Positions 1-8,466 of a stretch of DNA of 10,000 nucleotides are shown here, piece by piece; position 1 is the stretch's first letter, and every line of letters starts with the position of its first letter. This DNA is from Trachelipus rathkii (lineage: Eukaryota; Arthropoda; Malacostraca; Isopoda; Trachelipodidae). Location: NCBI GenBank assembly GCA_015478945.1, contig JABUQX010022151.1:57501-67500 (forward strand), given 5' to 3'. The translations under genes and the position numbers were made by a program. The notes under the pieces were generated by a model. That model did not search any database. It saw only the letters and a list, made by a program, of their open reading frames with translations, and had not been told where the DNA came from.

Positions 1-527
1 GGGATACCCCATAGAAAAGGGGGTCTAAGAGATAGACATGGATCTTTACTTTGGGCGAGGTGGTGGTATTACCAATCGAATGTTGAAACCTCCTAATATG
101 ACAACCAGAAGGAACAGTTGCTGGGAGGGGTCGACTAAATAGGTCCATGTTAACTCGCTATTGGGAGCCAAGTAGATCGAGCATACAGTGAAATCGATGA
201 AGAGATAGACTCTTTGCTGCAACTTCGTGAAGTCTAGTTCGTTCGAAAGGAGACTGAAGAGTAGGGGACAGACATATGAATATAAATTCCGGCGCCTCCC
301 CTATCAATGTCATCTTATATTATAGATGTTAGCTGTGATTTGTAATCTAAAGTCTGCAGGAAGTTGCGATGGCATAGTCGATGTTTCTGTAAACATATAC
401 ACTTTGGTGAACATAAATCTTCCAGTCAAACGAGTTCTTGAAAAATCGGATAGTAGCCACGACAGTTCCATTGAAAGAAAATGGTCAAAACTATGTTGTC
501 ATTAATTCGTGGAGATGGACTGCATGA
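1..527 (-). pseudogene. ORF2 N-terminal endonuclease domain remnant
   Basis: In an intact element this domain nicks target DNA to prime reverse transcription. The frame enters at about 527 (SPSPRINDN) and gives QWNCRG at 473-456, then hits a TGA at 428-426. The same frame resumes with SPKCICLQ at 410-387. The catalytic Glu normally follows LQ, but here the frame slips and reads Lys-His. A second frame carries GGAGIYI from 299 and stops at TAG 236-234. A third frame from 237 gives TVCSIYLAPN at 189-160 and LGGFN at 96-82, where the family has GDFN, so the catalytic Asp is Gly. Below 82 the frame is poor, with stops near 48. Both the motif order and the spacing fit the exonuclease-endonuclease-phosphatase fold of LINE ORF2. 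The domain continues past the window edge. Confidence 0.75.
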
Positions 528-1573
528 GACAATTGTCTCTATATGACTAGAAAAGGAATTCCGGAAGAGGAATTTGTTGTGCTGGAGAGACTGAGGCATG
601 CCACCTGACGAGAAGGAGAAGTAAATCACAACAGTGACGGGTTGCACGACCGATTTCGGGGGAGAATTCCCTGTGGTATTTGATGCAGGAGCTTCACCAT
701 GAATGCGAGATAGGTTGAGTTTGACGAAGTCTAGTTTATCGTGTGGACGTATTTGGTCGTCGCCGGAATAGCAACCATGATGCTTATAATCAGTATTGGG
801 AGTGATGTTAATATCCAATGAGTGAGGTGTCCCAGAAATGGGTGGAGAGTTTGGGGCTGTTTCCATGGATAAGTGTTGGAAGGTGCCTCTGAAAAAAGGT
901 CACCTTTCTGTAATGGCGTTGGAGATGTGATTATGAGACCTAATGTAGGTTCTGTTGGGTCAGAAAGGAAAGCGATATCTGATGGCGGTGTTGGAGAGAC
1001 ACTTGGGGACTCCCAGAGGTTCTTTGAAATGCTAAAGTTGAGAGCAGGAGGTTCTGTCAATGAGTCAACAGGTGGATAGATTTGGAGAAGAGTTGGACAA
1101 TTTGAGTTAGTATAGGACACTTCTAGGTCCATTTCCGTGACACCGGGTTTAGAGAAAAGCTCCTAGCGTTTGCGAAATTTGGATTGAACAATTTTCCATT
1201 CACCTCTCTCAGAAAAACATGAAGTGCATGACACATCAAATTCCATTTGATAACTAGAATCCATGTGATCCAGCTTAGGAATTCAGATACCTTATGTTTT
1301 AGCGAGTTGTCTATGGTTTGGTGCCTTGACATTTGCTTCTGCTAAGGCGGCCAGATTGCAGCGACGGAAAGAATCTAGGTGAATTTCTCCCGGAATGGGG
1401 ACTTGTTGGTGGTTTGACAAGCTGGAGGGTGTATCTGTTGTAATTGCAGTATTGGATTGCCTTTGTTGTGTAGAATATTTGTCTCTGATCTTATGTATAG
1501 CATTTCTCCTGCTCAATTTTTTGCCTGGTACATAATTCCAATACCTCCTGTTCAAACAGTTAAGAACTGGCAT
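528..1573 (-). pseudogene. ORF1 (gag-like) C-terminal tail remnant
   Basis: One minus-strand frame can be followed from 1573 to 731 with three internal stops. It passes through SFRRCNLAALAEANVK, then EWKIVQSKFRKR, a TAG, and MDLEVSYTNSNCP, and becomes rich in Pro, Ser and Thr. Near 866 the better reading moves to another frame that starts METAPNSPP, runs to the ORF2 start and is the longest open frame in the window (146 codons, stop at 428-426). Low-complexity Pro/Ser/Asn tails between the zinc knuckles and ORF2 are usual for ORF1 proteins of I/Jockey elements, whose role is to bind the element RNA. No domain is recognisable here. The assignment rests on position, strand and composition, and on direct continuity into the ORF2 motifs. 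Confidence 0.5.
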
Positions 1574-2204
1574 CTCAAGGAAGAGGCGCTACGGAGAATC
1601 TCACAGTTATTGGAATGTGGAGTGTTCATTCAAGGAATTTAAAATTCTTCAACGCAAGTTGCGCAAATGCCTATCTGTCCACGCAATATTTTCAGGTATA
1701 CCCAAACCGTTGGCACTTAAAACATTGTATGGGTTAAAGAATACTGGACGAACATCGTAGCTTGGAAAACCCTATTTTTACCTTCGAAGATGGAAATTAA
1801 ATATTAAAGGTCAGCGCAAAGGAGGATTTGGAATGTCAGGTGAGTTTCAACATGGAGGAAACCTACATACATTTACAACAAGAAACCTCTTCTGTTGAGA
1901 TGTCTAAGAATGAGAGCAATGTCTTCATTTTTCTCCAAGGCCACAAATGTAGTGCCCTGGAACGTGTTTCTTACTTCGTCTGGAGTGGCAATGAGAGGAA
2001 CATCTGCAAAAAATCTTACGGGTGAAAAAATGGAATTTTAAGTCCAAGTAGTAGCTTGAGCTAGAAAAACCCACTTCCATTACTGTAAAGAGAGGAGTTT
2101 ACAACTCCCAAAGCTTTCTCAAAGGCATCGCTGAAAGTGATAGTTCTACAGTCGGTAAGAAGTTTGAACGTTGTGTGAATACGCGAATAAGAAAAGAAAG
2201 AAAT
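1574..2204 (-). other. Decayed ORF1 interior, no clear domain
   Basis: This stretch lies between the gag-like segment and the ORF1 tail on the same strand. A 54-codon frame without Met runs from 2037 to a TAA at 1875-1873 and contains FFADVPLIATPDEV and ALILRHLNRRG. It has protein-like composition, unlike the TA arrays, but I do not recognise it. All frames from 1873 to 1574 are short. It is most simply worn ORF1 sequence or a nested insertion. A plus-strand frame at 1828-2025 overlaps it and has no recognisable feature. Confidence 0.35.
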
Positions 2205-2486
2205 TCATTCTGGGGAATGATGTATCCATTGTTTCAACTCTCGGAGGGGAGAGCTACATGTGGGAGTAAACTTGTAATGAGCGATGACACCGGAGCACTC
2301 TTTCGCGGGCCAGCTGCCAATTGTTCTGGCGCACATAGGGATAGCTAAGGATGGATCCAAGCGAGATTTTAGGCCGGGATTACGCCAGAAGCCTTCCAGG
2401 TGAAGTAAGGAAGAGATTCGACGGCACAGGATAAGGAATTTTGTTCCAAAATTTATTGAAGCGGTACATTCCACAAGTATCAACAA
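2205..2486 (-). pseudogene. ORF1 gag-like core with eroded zinc knuckle
   Basis: The frame reads GTKFLILCRRISSLLHLEGFW, then PSLAIPMCAR, and then a Cys-X11-Cys spacing (2333-2295, CARTIGSWPAKEC), followed by HYKFTPTCSSP and LKQW. In I/Jockey gag proteins an RRM-like domain ends with a hydrophobic strand of the type 'TLILTF', then a Pro-rich link, then CCHC knuckles, then a Cys-Pro-X-Trp motif. The order here matches by eye. The Cys-Cys span is one residue short of a CCHC knuckle and its inner Cys and His are lost. A TGA closes the frame. No ATG starts this frame, which fits an interior coding fragment. The call depends on its position upstream of the recognisable ORF2 endonuclease. Confidence 0.45.
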
Positions 2487-2610
2487 GATGATGAAGCAAT
2501 TTATTCGTGCCCATTATTGTCAATATTAAAGGGTCTCATCTCATGGGTGTGGATCTTATGAGGTTTGTGTCCGAAGGACAGCACTAATCAGTAGGATTCA
2601 CCTTATGGAT

Positions 2611-2643
2611 GTTCCTGTGCTGTTCCTGTCCTGTTCCTGTATG
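2611..2643. repeat. Three-copy 11-bp tandem repeat
   Basis: The unit is GTTCCTGTNCT. Copies lie at 2611-2621 and 2622-2632, with a third at 2633-2643 that diverges in its last three bases. It lies just outside the recognisable 5' end of the minus-strand retroelement, so it could belong to that element's 5' UTR or to flanking DNA. Confidence 0.8.
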
Positions 2644-2994
2644 CTAGGTCGTGTGCTACCTAAATCACAAACGAGTGATGCGGCTCACACCCTATTCAGG
2701 ACCTAGGTGCGCCCAGCGGTGCGCCCCTCCCCATAAGGAAGGGAAACAAGGGTGTTTAACTACTCCCCCTGAAATAACCGAAAAGGTATACAACATCTCA
2801 TACCATTACATACATACAATACAAAAAGGCATATGTATTCAAGTAAATATGGGTAATTGCATAGATTAACAGCGTATGGGAAAAATCGATATTTTTTCGA
2901 TAATCGCCTTTATTAAATATTTTTCCTACCCATGCCAGAAGAGCAAAATAACGTTGCCCCAAGCTCCTAACCTAACTAACTATGATATATCATA
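2644..2994. other. Unique spacer, no gene seen
   Basis: The first part is moderately GC-rich and holds two near-adjacent GGTGCGCCC copies at 2706-2714 and 2718-2726, inside a 7-bp inverted repeat (ACACCCT 2687-2693, AGGGTGT 2749-2755). The rest is AT-rich, with ATCGATATT near 2886 followed by TTCGATAATCG. A 72-codon plus frame at 2651-2869 shows no domain, no promoter and no splice support, so I do not call it. Confidence 0.5.
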
Positions 2995-3056
2995 TTAAAT
3001 ATATATATATATATGTATATGTGTTCTATATATATAAATATATATAATATTATATA

Positions 3057-3106
<50 letters not shown>

Positions 3107-3238
3107 AATATAGTAATATATATATATATAATATATATATATATACATATATAATAGAAGAAATATATATATATAGTATTAATATATATATATTATATAT
3201 ATACATAGATATATATATAATATTATAATATATATATG
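2995..3238. repeat. TA dinucleotide array, interrupted
   Basis: This is almost pure A/T with an uninterrupted 38-bp alternating AT run at 3061-3098 and imperfect TA blocks on both sides. It is self-complementary, so cruciforms and polymerase slippage are expected. Open frames on both strands are only Tyr/Ile strings. Confidence 0.95.
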
Positions 3239-3364
3239 TTAGTGTTCTATTTTAGTCCCTGTTCGTTCAGGTTATGATAAGATTTGTTCGGAATATACAT
3301 ATTTACTACGTGTTACTTTAAAAACTTATAATCTGAACCAGCAGAAGTCCTCAACGCGAAGCAC

Positions 3365-3426
3365 TTATAAATATATATTCTATAATATATATTATTTATT
3401 ATATATTTATACCATATATATATATA

Positions 3427-3474
<48 letters not shown>

Positions 3475-3488
3475 TATATAAAATATTA
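3365..3488. repeat. TA dinucleotide array
   Basis: An alternating AT run of about 38 bp (3433-3470) is embedded in imperfect TA sequence. The 126-bp unique piece separating it from the preceding array (3239-3364) has ordinary composition and no recognisable feature. Confidence 0.95.
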
Positions 3489-3689
3489 AAACAAAAATTT
3501 TTGTTGAGCGACAGTATTGCATCGCATGTTTTTATACCCCCTTGATAATCCTCCGCCCAAATTACTAAATATGATCCTAAGTAAAAAAAAAATAAAAATA
3601 ACAACATAAAACCTAAAAAAAAATACTCTTGCTCCCTCCTACGCCTTAAGGAAGCGCTGCCTTGGCTGAGAGGACTATAATCATTAGTA
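3489..3689. other. Spacer with palindrome and poly-A run
   Basis: A perfect 16-bp palindrome AACAAAAATTTTTGTT lies at 3490-3505. A ten-A run at 3583-3592 is followed by T, five A and TAA, and the same string recurs at 8041-8062. From 3642 a short GC-richer piece carries TGGCTGAGAGG at 3663-3673, which resembles a tRNA-type box A, but no box B follows before the next TA array. No gene is supported. Confidence 0.45.
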
Positions 3690-3802
3690 TATATATTTTT
3701 AAATATAAGATATTAATATATATTATATATCATATATATTAATCAATATTATACGTATTATATACTTAATATATTATTATATATATACTATATATATATA
3801 TT
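3690..3802. repeat. Imperfect TA/TAA array
   Basis: Short alternating TA blocks are broken by AAT and ATT, with very few G or C bases. It merges into the CATCCGC-containing segment downstream. Confidence 0.9.
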
Positions 3803-3820
3803 AATAAATTAGATGACATG

Positions 3821-3914
3821 GACATGACATCCGCCATCCGCACTCCTGTCGCACTTTGCCGGAAACATCCGCACCCTACAATGACATTCCGCAGTCCCGG
3901 CATGCATCCGGCAC
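3821..3914. repeat. Decayed minisatellite based on CATCCGC
   Basis: CATCCGC-like cores begin at 3828, 3835, 3866, 3885 and 3905. The last three are spaced 19-20 bp, giving a degenerate unit of about 20 bp with C-rich halves. The block is GC-rich between TA arrays. A minus-strand open frame crossing it (3969-3766) is a by-product of the repeat and carries no domain I recognise. It could also be a fragment of a GC-rich transposon end. Confidence 0.5.
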
Positions 3915-4072
3915 CTCCCTTTTGAAAAATGAGGATGGTTGAGATTTTTCTACAATGATTAAATTGCATATAAATAAATATTGATTTGTCATCTTTATCA
4001 TGAGGAGTATGGAATAATTGTAATTTGTAACTAATGTCTCCGATTCATCATTCTCAGCATGTAAACGTCTAA

Positions 4073-4099
4073 TATAGTATTATATATATTATATATATT

Positions 4100-4155
<56 letters not shown>

Positions 4156-4205
4156 ATTATAATTTATATATATATAATATATAAATATTATATATATAAT
4201 ATATG
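4073..4205. repeat. TA dinucleotide array, longest pure run
   Basis: The longest perfect alternating AT run of the window, 50 bp, lies at 4103-4152. Imperfect TA/TAA blocks flank it on both sides. Confidence 0.95.
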
Positions 4206-4660
4206 TACCAGGCGAGATAATGAGATCATTAATCAATTACACCTAGAACATTAAATCACTCATACCTCGAGTACGACATAATAATAAAATGGAAGCGTGA
4301 GTATTAATAGATTGCCATGATTCTCTTTATTTAACATCTTTTATTTTGTTGTTTTCACACATAATAAACTAGATAAATAGTGTTTATCTTTTGAGTCTAT
4401 ACAATAAATAAGGAGTGGCCGTCACAGCACCCTTTAAAATACTATTTTCGTGCAATACTTAAATCCCCATTATATATACATTTTGAATTTTACTAATTAC
4501 CCCTACAATACTTACAGTTACCTTTCCCCTTACCCTTATATATAAGGTTACTAATATTGCTCTCCTCAAATTCCAATCCCTCGGAACATACCCTCCATAA
4601 ACGTTGTTATACAAACTTCAAAATCCTGATGAAATCACCATCTCGATTCTATAGTAATAA
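4206..4660. other. AT-rich unique DNA, no gene seen
   Basis: I find no open frame with coding character and no RNA gene. A 14-bp palindrome CCTTATATATAAGG lies at 4534-4547. The plus strand from about 4490 to 4640 is notably C-rich and G-poor for an AT-rich spacer. No transposon end is recognisable. Confidence 0.5.
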
Positions 4661-4873
4661 ATACATATATATATACTATATAGTATTAATATTATTTAGC
4701 TAAATTGTGATACAGCCAATATATATAAATGCCTCTCAATTTATATCCTATTATTATATACTATATAATAAATAACTCTCCTAATATATATACTCTTTAT
4801 AATCACTACTATATATATATATATATATTATATATATATAACCTATATACTATATATATATATAATTAATATA
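4661..4873. repeat. Interrupted TA-rich tract
   Basis: TA runs of 8-20 bp alternate with short unique pieces. The purest blocks are near 4810-4840 and 4852-4863. Confidence 0.85.
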
Positions 4874-5224
4874 TGGTTTTTGTGAGCGTGAATACTTATG
4901 CAGTGAAGTTGTGAATTGTATCGATAGGTTAGAGGTAGAAAGATTTGCGGGCTGGTAAACAGTGTATGGTTTGAAACAGGTAATATCAGATAAGAATATG
5001 ACAAGCAGTAAGTCCCCAAAAAAGTAGGAATGTCTCTCTGCGCCGCTGCATAATGAACCATGGTTATGAGTAGAGTGCATAGTACTACACTGATGTAGTC
5101 TAATCAATTGCTGATTTTAGAAGTTTATTATATATACTAGAAAATAATAAATTTTGTGTGCCCTGGGGTGACGAGCCCCGCGGGAACTATATAATGTTGT
5201 GACTAAAAAGGCGCAACGGATTGA
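4874..5224. other. Spacer upstream of LINE remnant, no gene seen
   Basis: The G content of the plus strand rises here and stays high into the plus-strand LINE remnant from 5225, so part of this could be older, unrecognisable sequence of the same element. I could not match any reverse transcriptase motif. Minus-strand frames at 5061-4843 and 5107-4850 overlap each other in different frames, run into TA repeats and have no domain. A small GGGG/CCCC hairpin lies at 5165-5179. Confidence 0.4.
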
Positions 5225-5746
5225 CTGCCGAGATGTGTATTAGTAAGTTGTGAATTGCCAGAAGGGTAGCTTATGCAATTAAATCCTTGTGGGATTACGG
5301 TCAAAGAGACTAAGTCTTGTACGATGCGCTAGTGAGTTCTCTTGTGTCGTCGATGCGTAAGCTCTCGTTACTGTTAGATGTAATAGTAAAAGACTATGGT
5401 CTGAATAAGAGGTATAGATCTAAAGGTACAAATGTGTTCAGATGGACAACTTTAGGTTGTATGGTATGAAAAAAGCGATAATGCAGAGCAATAAATGAAA
5501 GGTATGTTTAGATGGTGTGGCTCAGATGTGGAAAAGAATGGATAGATGGTCGGTCGGTATACAGCGGATGTGGTTCAAAAGTGTGAGAGTGAAGATAGTA
5601 GGTACGTAACCTCTCGATCATGTCAGGCTCGGAATTTCAGAAGTGATAATAAGTGGATATTGAGTCAGACTCAAATAATACACGAATGTGATAAATGGGA
5701 AATAGGAACAAGCTGTAGTATGTTGGATCGTGGTGGGCTGAGATAA
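5225..5746 (+). pseudogene. Non-LTR retrotransposon ORF2 C-terminal remnant
   Basis: This resembles the region after the reverse transcriptase core of an arthropod LINE. Frame one gives IARRVAYAIKSLWDYG at 5254-5301, a TAA, then VLYDALVSSLVSSM at 5314-5355. Family members have an RR-A-AI-SL helix and then a 'vLh-aLlvpvLlYGSE' type segment. Frame two gives VQMDNFRLYGM at 5436-5468, matching the conserved VQMDNLR-like motif. Frame three gives MFRWCG at 5504-5521, where relatives have LRWFGHVERM; a one-base slip near 5534 would return the ERMD part. It then passes a TAG at 5543-5545 and runs to 5746, including ARNFRSDNKW and CDKWE, where relatives have EWR near the end. No single frame is intact, so this is a dead, probably 5'-truncated copy. 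Motifs were recognised from memory; the exact clade is not certain. Confidence 0.62.
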
Positions 5747-6168
5747 AATAAAATGTGTAGCATATATATAAGGAGTAAAATGCTGATGAATTGTTAGTGC
5801 AGAAGTGTATTGTGTTGTGCCCACCTGGGCCAAGTGAATGAATCACCCACATTGCAAGATGCCATAGTAAGAGGCCGTCGGCGTCCCTGGTAAAGCTCAT
5901 ATAGGCTTGTGGATAATTTCTACTAGCATTAAACTCTCGAGGCACGAGTTCACACTCAATTAAATAGTATAAATGGAAGGTAAGTCTACTGCACGTCTTC
6001 TTTCATTTCGGAACATTATTAATAAACAGCCTTTGCCTCCAATGTGGTCATATTTCTGTTTCCTAGGTGTACTTTTCTGTTTATTTTGGTACATGATATC
6101 TCGCACACTATACCTCACCCACAGATCTTGGGCGGAAAAAAGGGAGTTGAATGTAATATAATTTATAA
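5747..6168. other. Spacer after LINE remnant, no supported gene
   Basis: This may contain the 3' UTR of the plus-strand LINE remnant, but no poly-A tail marks its end. A 62-codon plus frame at 5973-6161 encodes one hydrophobic segment (WSYFCFLGVLFCLFWYMIS). It contains a strong donor-like GTAAGT at 5980 and a pyrimidine tract ending in TAG at 6064-6066, so its coding status is doubtful. A 102-codon minus frame at 5945-5637 lies opposite the LINE remnant and shows no domain. I call neither a gene. Confidence 0.4.
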
Positions 6169-6250
6169 GCATTATATATTTATATATATAATATTATATA
6201 TATAGTTATATATATATAGATATATATATATACTTATATTATATATTAGA
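6169..6250. repeat. TA-rich array
   Basis: Imperfect alternating TA of about 80 bp with single interruptions by G or C. Confidence 0.9.
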
Positions 6251-7802
6251 TTAAACATTAATTTTATATATGAGTATGGTATTTCCTCATAGTAGTATAC
6301 TAGTATATATATACCTATTAAGGCCCCATATAATAATAATACTAATCGCTCGAATGCATACATGTCTACACCTCTCATCCTCCAAAGTAAATTTATTTAT
6401 GAATACATATATAAATATAAAAATAATAATATACCTTAAATTAACATATAATATAGATAAGTATATATAAATATAAATATTGTAATAAATAAATTGTCCA
6501 ACAAAAGTTGAGTACTATGCAATTACACAAACAACAATGATACTCCTACCCACCCGTCACGAAAAGCTCAAGTACAAGTGTACGAAAAGTACATTTAGAC
6601 GTGGTTTAATGTATTGACTCAGTTATCTCTCAAGAATTACAGAACAAGTACCATCCACAAAAGTGTCACTTAAGTAACAAGTATCTCAAGTTACCATAGT
6701 CTATGCTACTGAACCCAACTCCCCTTGAACTAACCCTCTATTTCGTTATGACTATATATATATAAATGTAAACGTTTACTAATATAGTGATATATATGAA
6801 CATATACAAATATAAAGCTACTACTATACAATATAGCTTACTATCTCCATACCTTAATATGGTCTGGATAAAAATCTTTAAAGTACTTTCGTTTGATATA
6901 TAATATATATATATAATTTCGAAGAAATAATATTTAATAAACATAACTCGGCTCATCAAACATATATACTAAACATTTATATATAAATAAATTAATATAT
7001 TATATGGCATGCGTTATACAATTCTGCATACCGCTAGCTCTTCTCTCCATTAAAGTCTAAGATAAGACATTCATAACCCCAGATTAATAAATTATCTCGA
7101 CAAGGTAATATAAATACGTAATTATGAGAGTTTCCTTTATAATAAATAAGTAAATACTTCTCGTCCTTTACATTTTCATACACAGTTCTTAGATGTTATA
7201 TGCTTTGTTAGCGTTGATTTATTTGGTGTATAAGAATATATGAAATCGATTCTATGAAATTTTCTTCTAAAGTTTAAACATTTGACATGCGTTCCTTTAC
7301 ATTTATTAAATATTTAATCATTAGAGAAGGTATTTAACATATAAATTGCAAGATATTTAATACTAAGACACAATATTATTACATATATTTATAATAAATA
7401 AAATTTATGATCAAAGGTAAATTCTTGACACCACATGACCAGTTAGATCTAAAATTTCCTATATTAAAACTATTTTGCTCGTCTTAATCTCCAGGCATGC
7501 TTTTTAAATACCCACAGACTCAAGCGTCTTAAACAAATCGAAAAATTATCTCTGACCACTATATATTAAAAATTTATTAAGATAATATAATTAACTTAAA
7601 CCCACTCTCGGAATTAATTTCTAGAGAGTTTGAGATTATATAGCTTAATATATATACTTATTCTTTAAAATAAATATAGTGAAATATATTCATACGTTAT
7701 ATATAAATATGTATATACCATCCTTAAATATCAGTCACCCAATTTTTATATAACTAAATAATAGATCGAATAATTTATATTACTATATAATAAGTACCAG
7801 GG
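6251..7802. other. Long AT-rich stretch without recognisable genes
   Basis: A/T content is very high throughout. Small TA blocks occur near 6756, 6896-6915 and 6960-7000. The stretch 6530-6760 is less AT-biased and carries several AGTAC words near 6570-6592, but no open frame or RNA fold stands out. A minus frame at 6959-6738 is Tyr/Ile-rich and low in complexity. I see no transposon end, tRNA or promoter-gene arrangement. Confidence 0.6.
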
Positions 7803-7866
7803 TATTTATATATATAATATATAATATAAATATATATATATAAATATAATAGTTATATTATATATG
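7803..7866. repeat. TA-rich array
   Basis: About 60 bp of TA/TAA repeats without any G or C between 7804 and 7864. Confidence 0.9.
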
Positions 7867-8195
7867 TGGATAGATATTCGTTTATAGCGCCACAGCCTCT
7901 CAGAGAATAGAGCACAATCCAATTAGCTATCTTCTCACTCTAATATAAACTTAACATAGAGCTACAGCACAAAATGGAAGTTACACATTGATTTTGTTCC
8001 ACACTCTCTGGTATAAATTTTATGAGACTGACGGAAAATGAGTAAAAAAAAAATAAAAATAATAATAAAACATTATCTCAAACTATATAATTTAGTCCTA
8101 TGAGGTGAAAAGGAAATAACTCGAATTCTCTGAATACACTTCGAGTATAAATTTTAGTTAGGAAAAATGTAAAAAAAAAAAAGTTAAACATAAAA
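7867..8195. other. AT-rich spacer with two poly-A runs
   Basis: There is no gene. A ten-A run at 8044-8053 is followed by TA-rich tail-like sequence almost identical to 3580-3602, and a twelve-A run lies at 8171-8182. Such runs may be old retroelement tails, but no recognisable body precedes either. Confidence 0.45.
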
Positions 8196-8466
8196 ATGGC
8201 TATTTTTTTGGGTGGGGGAGCTCGAGCCGGCCGGGGACATAGTATATATATATTAATATTATTTGTAAAGGTATTACACGGCCAATGTAGGGGTCGAGCT
8301 GAGACGGGGCAACATGGGGCGGCACCTCTTTCCATACCGTCCGTTACACGTTATCCTTGGGTTTCAACCCACTTTCAACCTCCGATCCCCCCCTTTACCT
8401 CCGATTTTGGCGGCGCGGAGATAAGAGTACCGGGAGGATGGGGGCACTTCCCCAACCCTCTTTAAC
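8196..8466. other. GC-rich island split by a TA insert
   Basis: This island stands out sharply from AT-rich flanks. It begins with a G-rich block containing GAGCTCGAGCCGGCCGGGG, is interrupted by TA sequence at about 8241-8268, and continues GC-rich to 8460. Inside are a perfect hairpin TGGGTT-TC-AACCCA (8358-8371), two TTTCAACC copies (8362, 8373), two ACCTCCGAT copies (8378-8386, 8397-8405) and a second G/C stem (8439-8454). Frames on both strands are open only because the island is short and GC-rich. It resembles a fragment of a structured transposon end or UTR, but I cannot assign a family. Confidence 0.45.

Larger units (their letters stand above)
1..2486 (-). mobile_element. Degenerate non-LTR retrotransposon, Jockey/I-like, 5' part
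   Basis: Read on the minus strand, this stretch has the order expected of an I/Jockey-type LINE. A gag-like ORF1 segment lies at 2486-2205, a Pro/Ser-rich ORF1 tail at 1573-730, and an ORF2 opening with an apurinic-type endonuclease from about 527 to the left edge. Motifs visible in the sequence are QWNCRG, SPKCICLQ, GGAGIYI, TVCSIYLAPN and LGGFN, in the order known for this endonuclease. The frame changes at least three times within ORF2 and stop codons interrupt both ORFs, so the copy is inactive. The reverse transcriptase would lie beyond position 1. The 5' end is uncertain: similarity fades above 2486 and I see no target-site duplication. Assignment to the I/Jockey group is from motif recall; the exact family is unknown. 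Confidence 0.72.

Noticed and set aside
873..1079. Plus-strand 68-codon frame
   Set aside because: Antisense shadow of the ORF1 tail on the minus strand.
2966..2975. CCTAACCTAA, two units of the arthropod telomere repeat
   Set aside because: Only two units within ordinary sequence; too short to mean telomeric DNA.
2976..3607. Overlapping open frames on both strands rich in Tyr and Ile
   Set aside because: They are translations of TA dinucleotide repeats, open on both strands by composition, with no start context or domain.
4843..5107. Two overlapping minus-strand frames of 72 and 85 codons
   Set aside because: They overlap in different frames, end in TA repeats and show no domain or codon bias I can support.
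5637..5945. 102-codon minus-strand frame
   Set aside because: It lies largely opposite the plus-strand LINE remnant and its flank, has no recognised domain and is a likely shadow frame.
5973..6161. 62-codon plus-strand frame with one membrane-like segment
   Set aside because: A single hydrophobic run in AT-rich DNA is common by chance; no homology, and the splice-like signals inside make a simple ORF less likely.
8078..8465. Overlapping Pro/Arg-rich frames on both strands in the GC island
   Set aside because: Both strands stay open because the short island is GC-rich; frames start in AT-rich spacer and include poly-Phe or poly-Lys runs from homopolymers.
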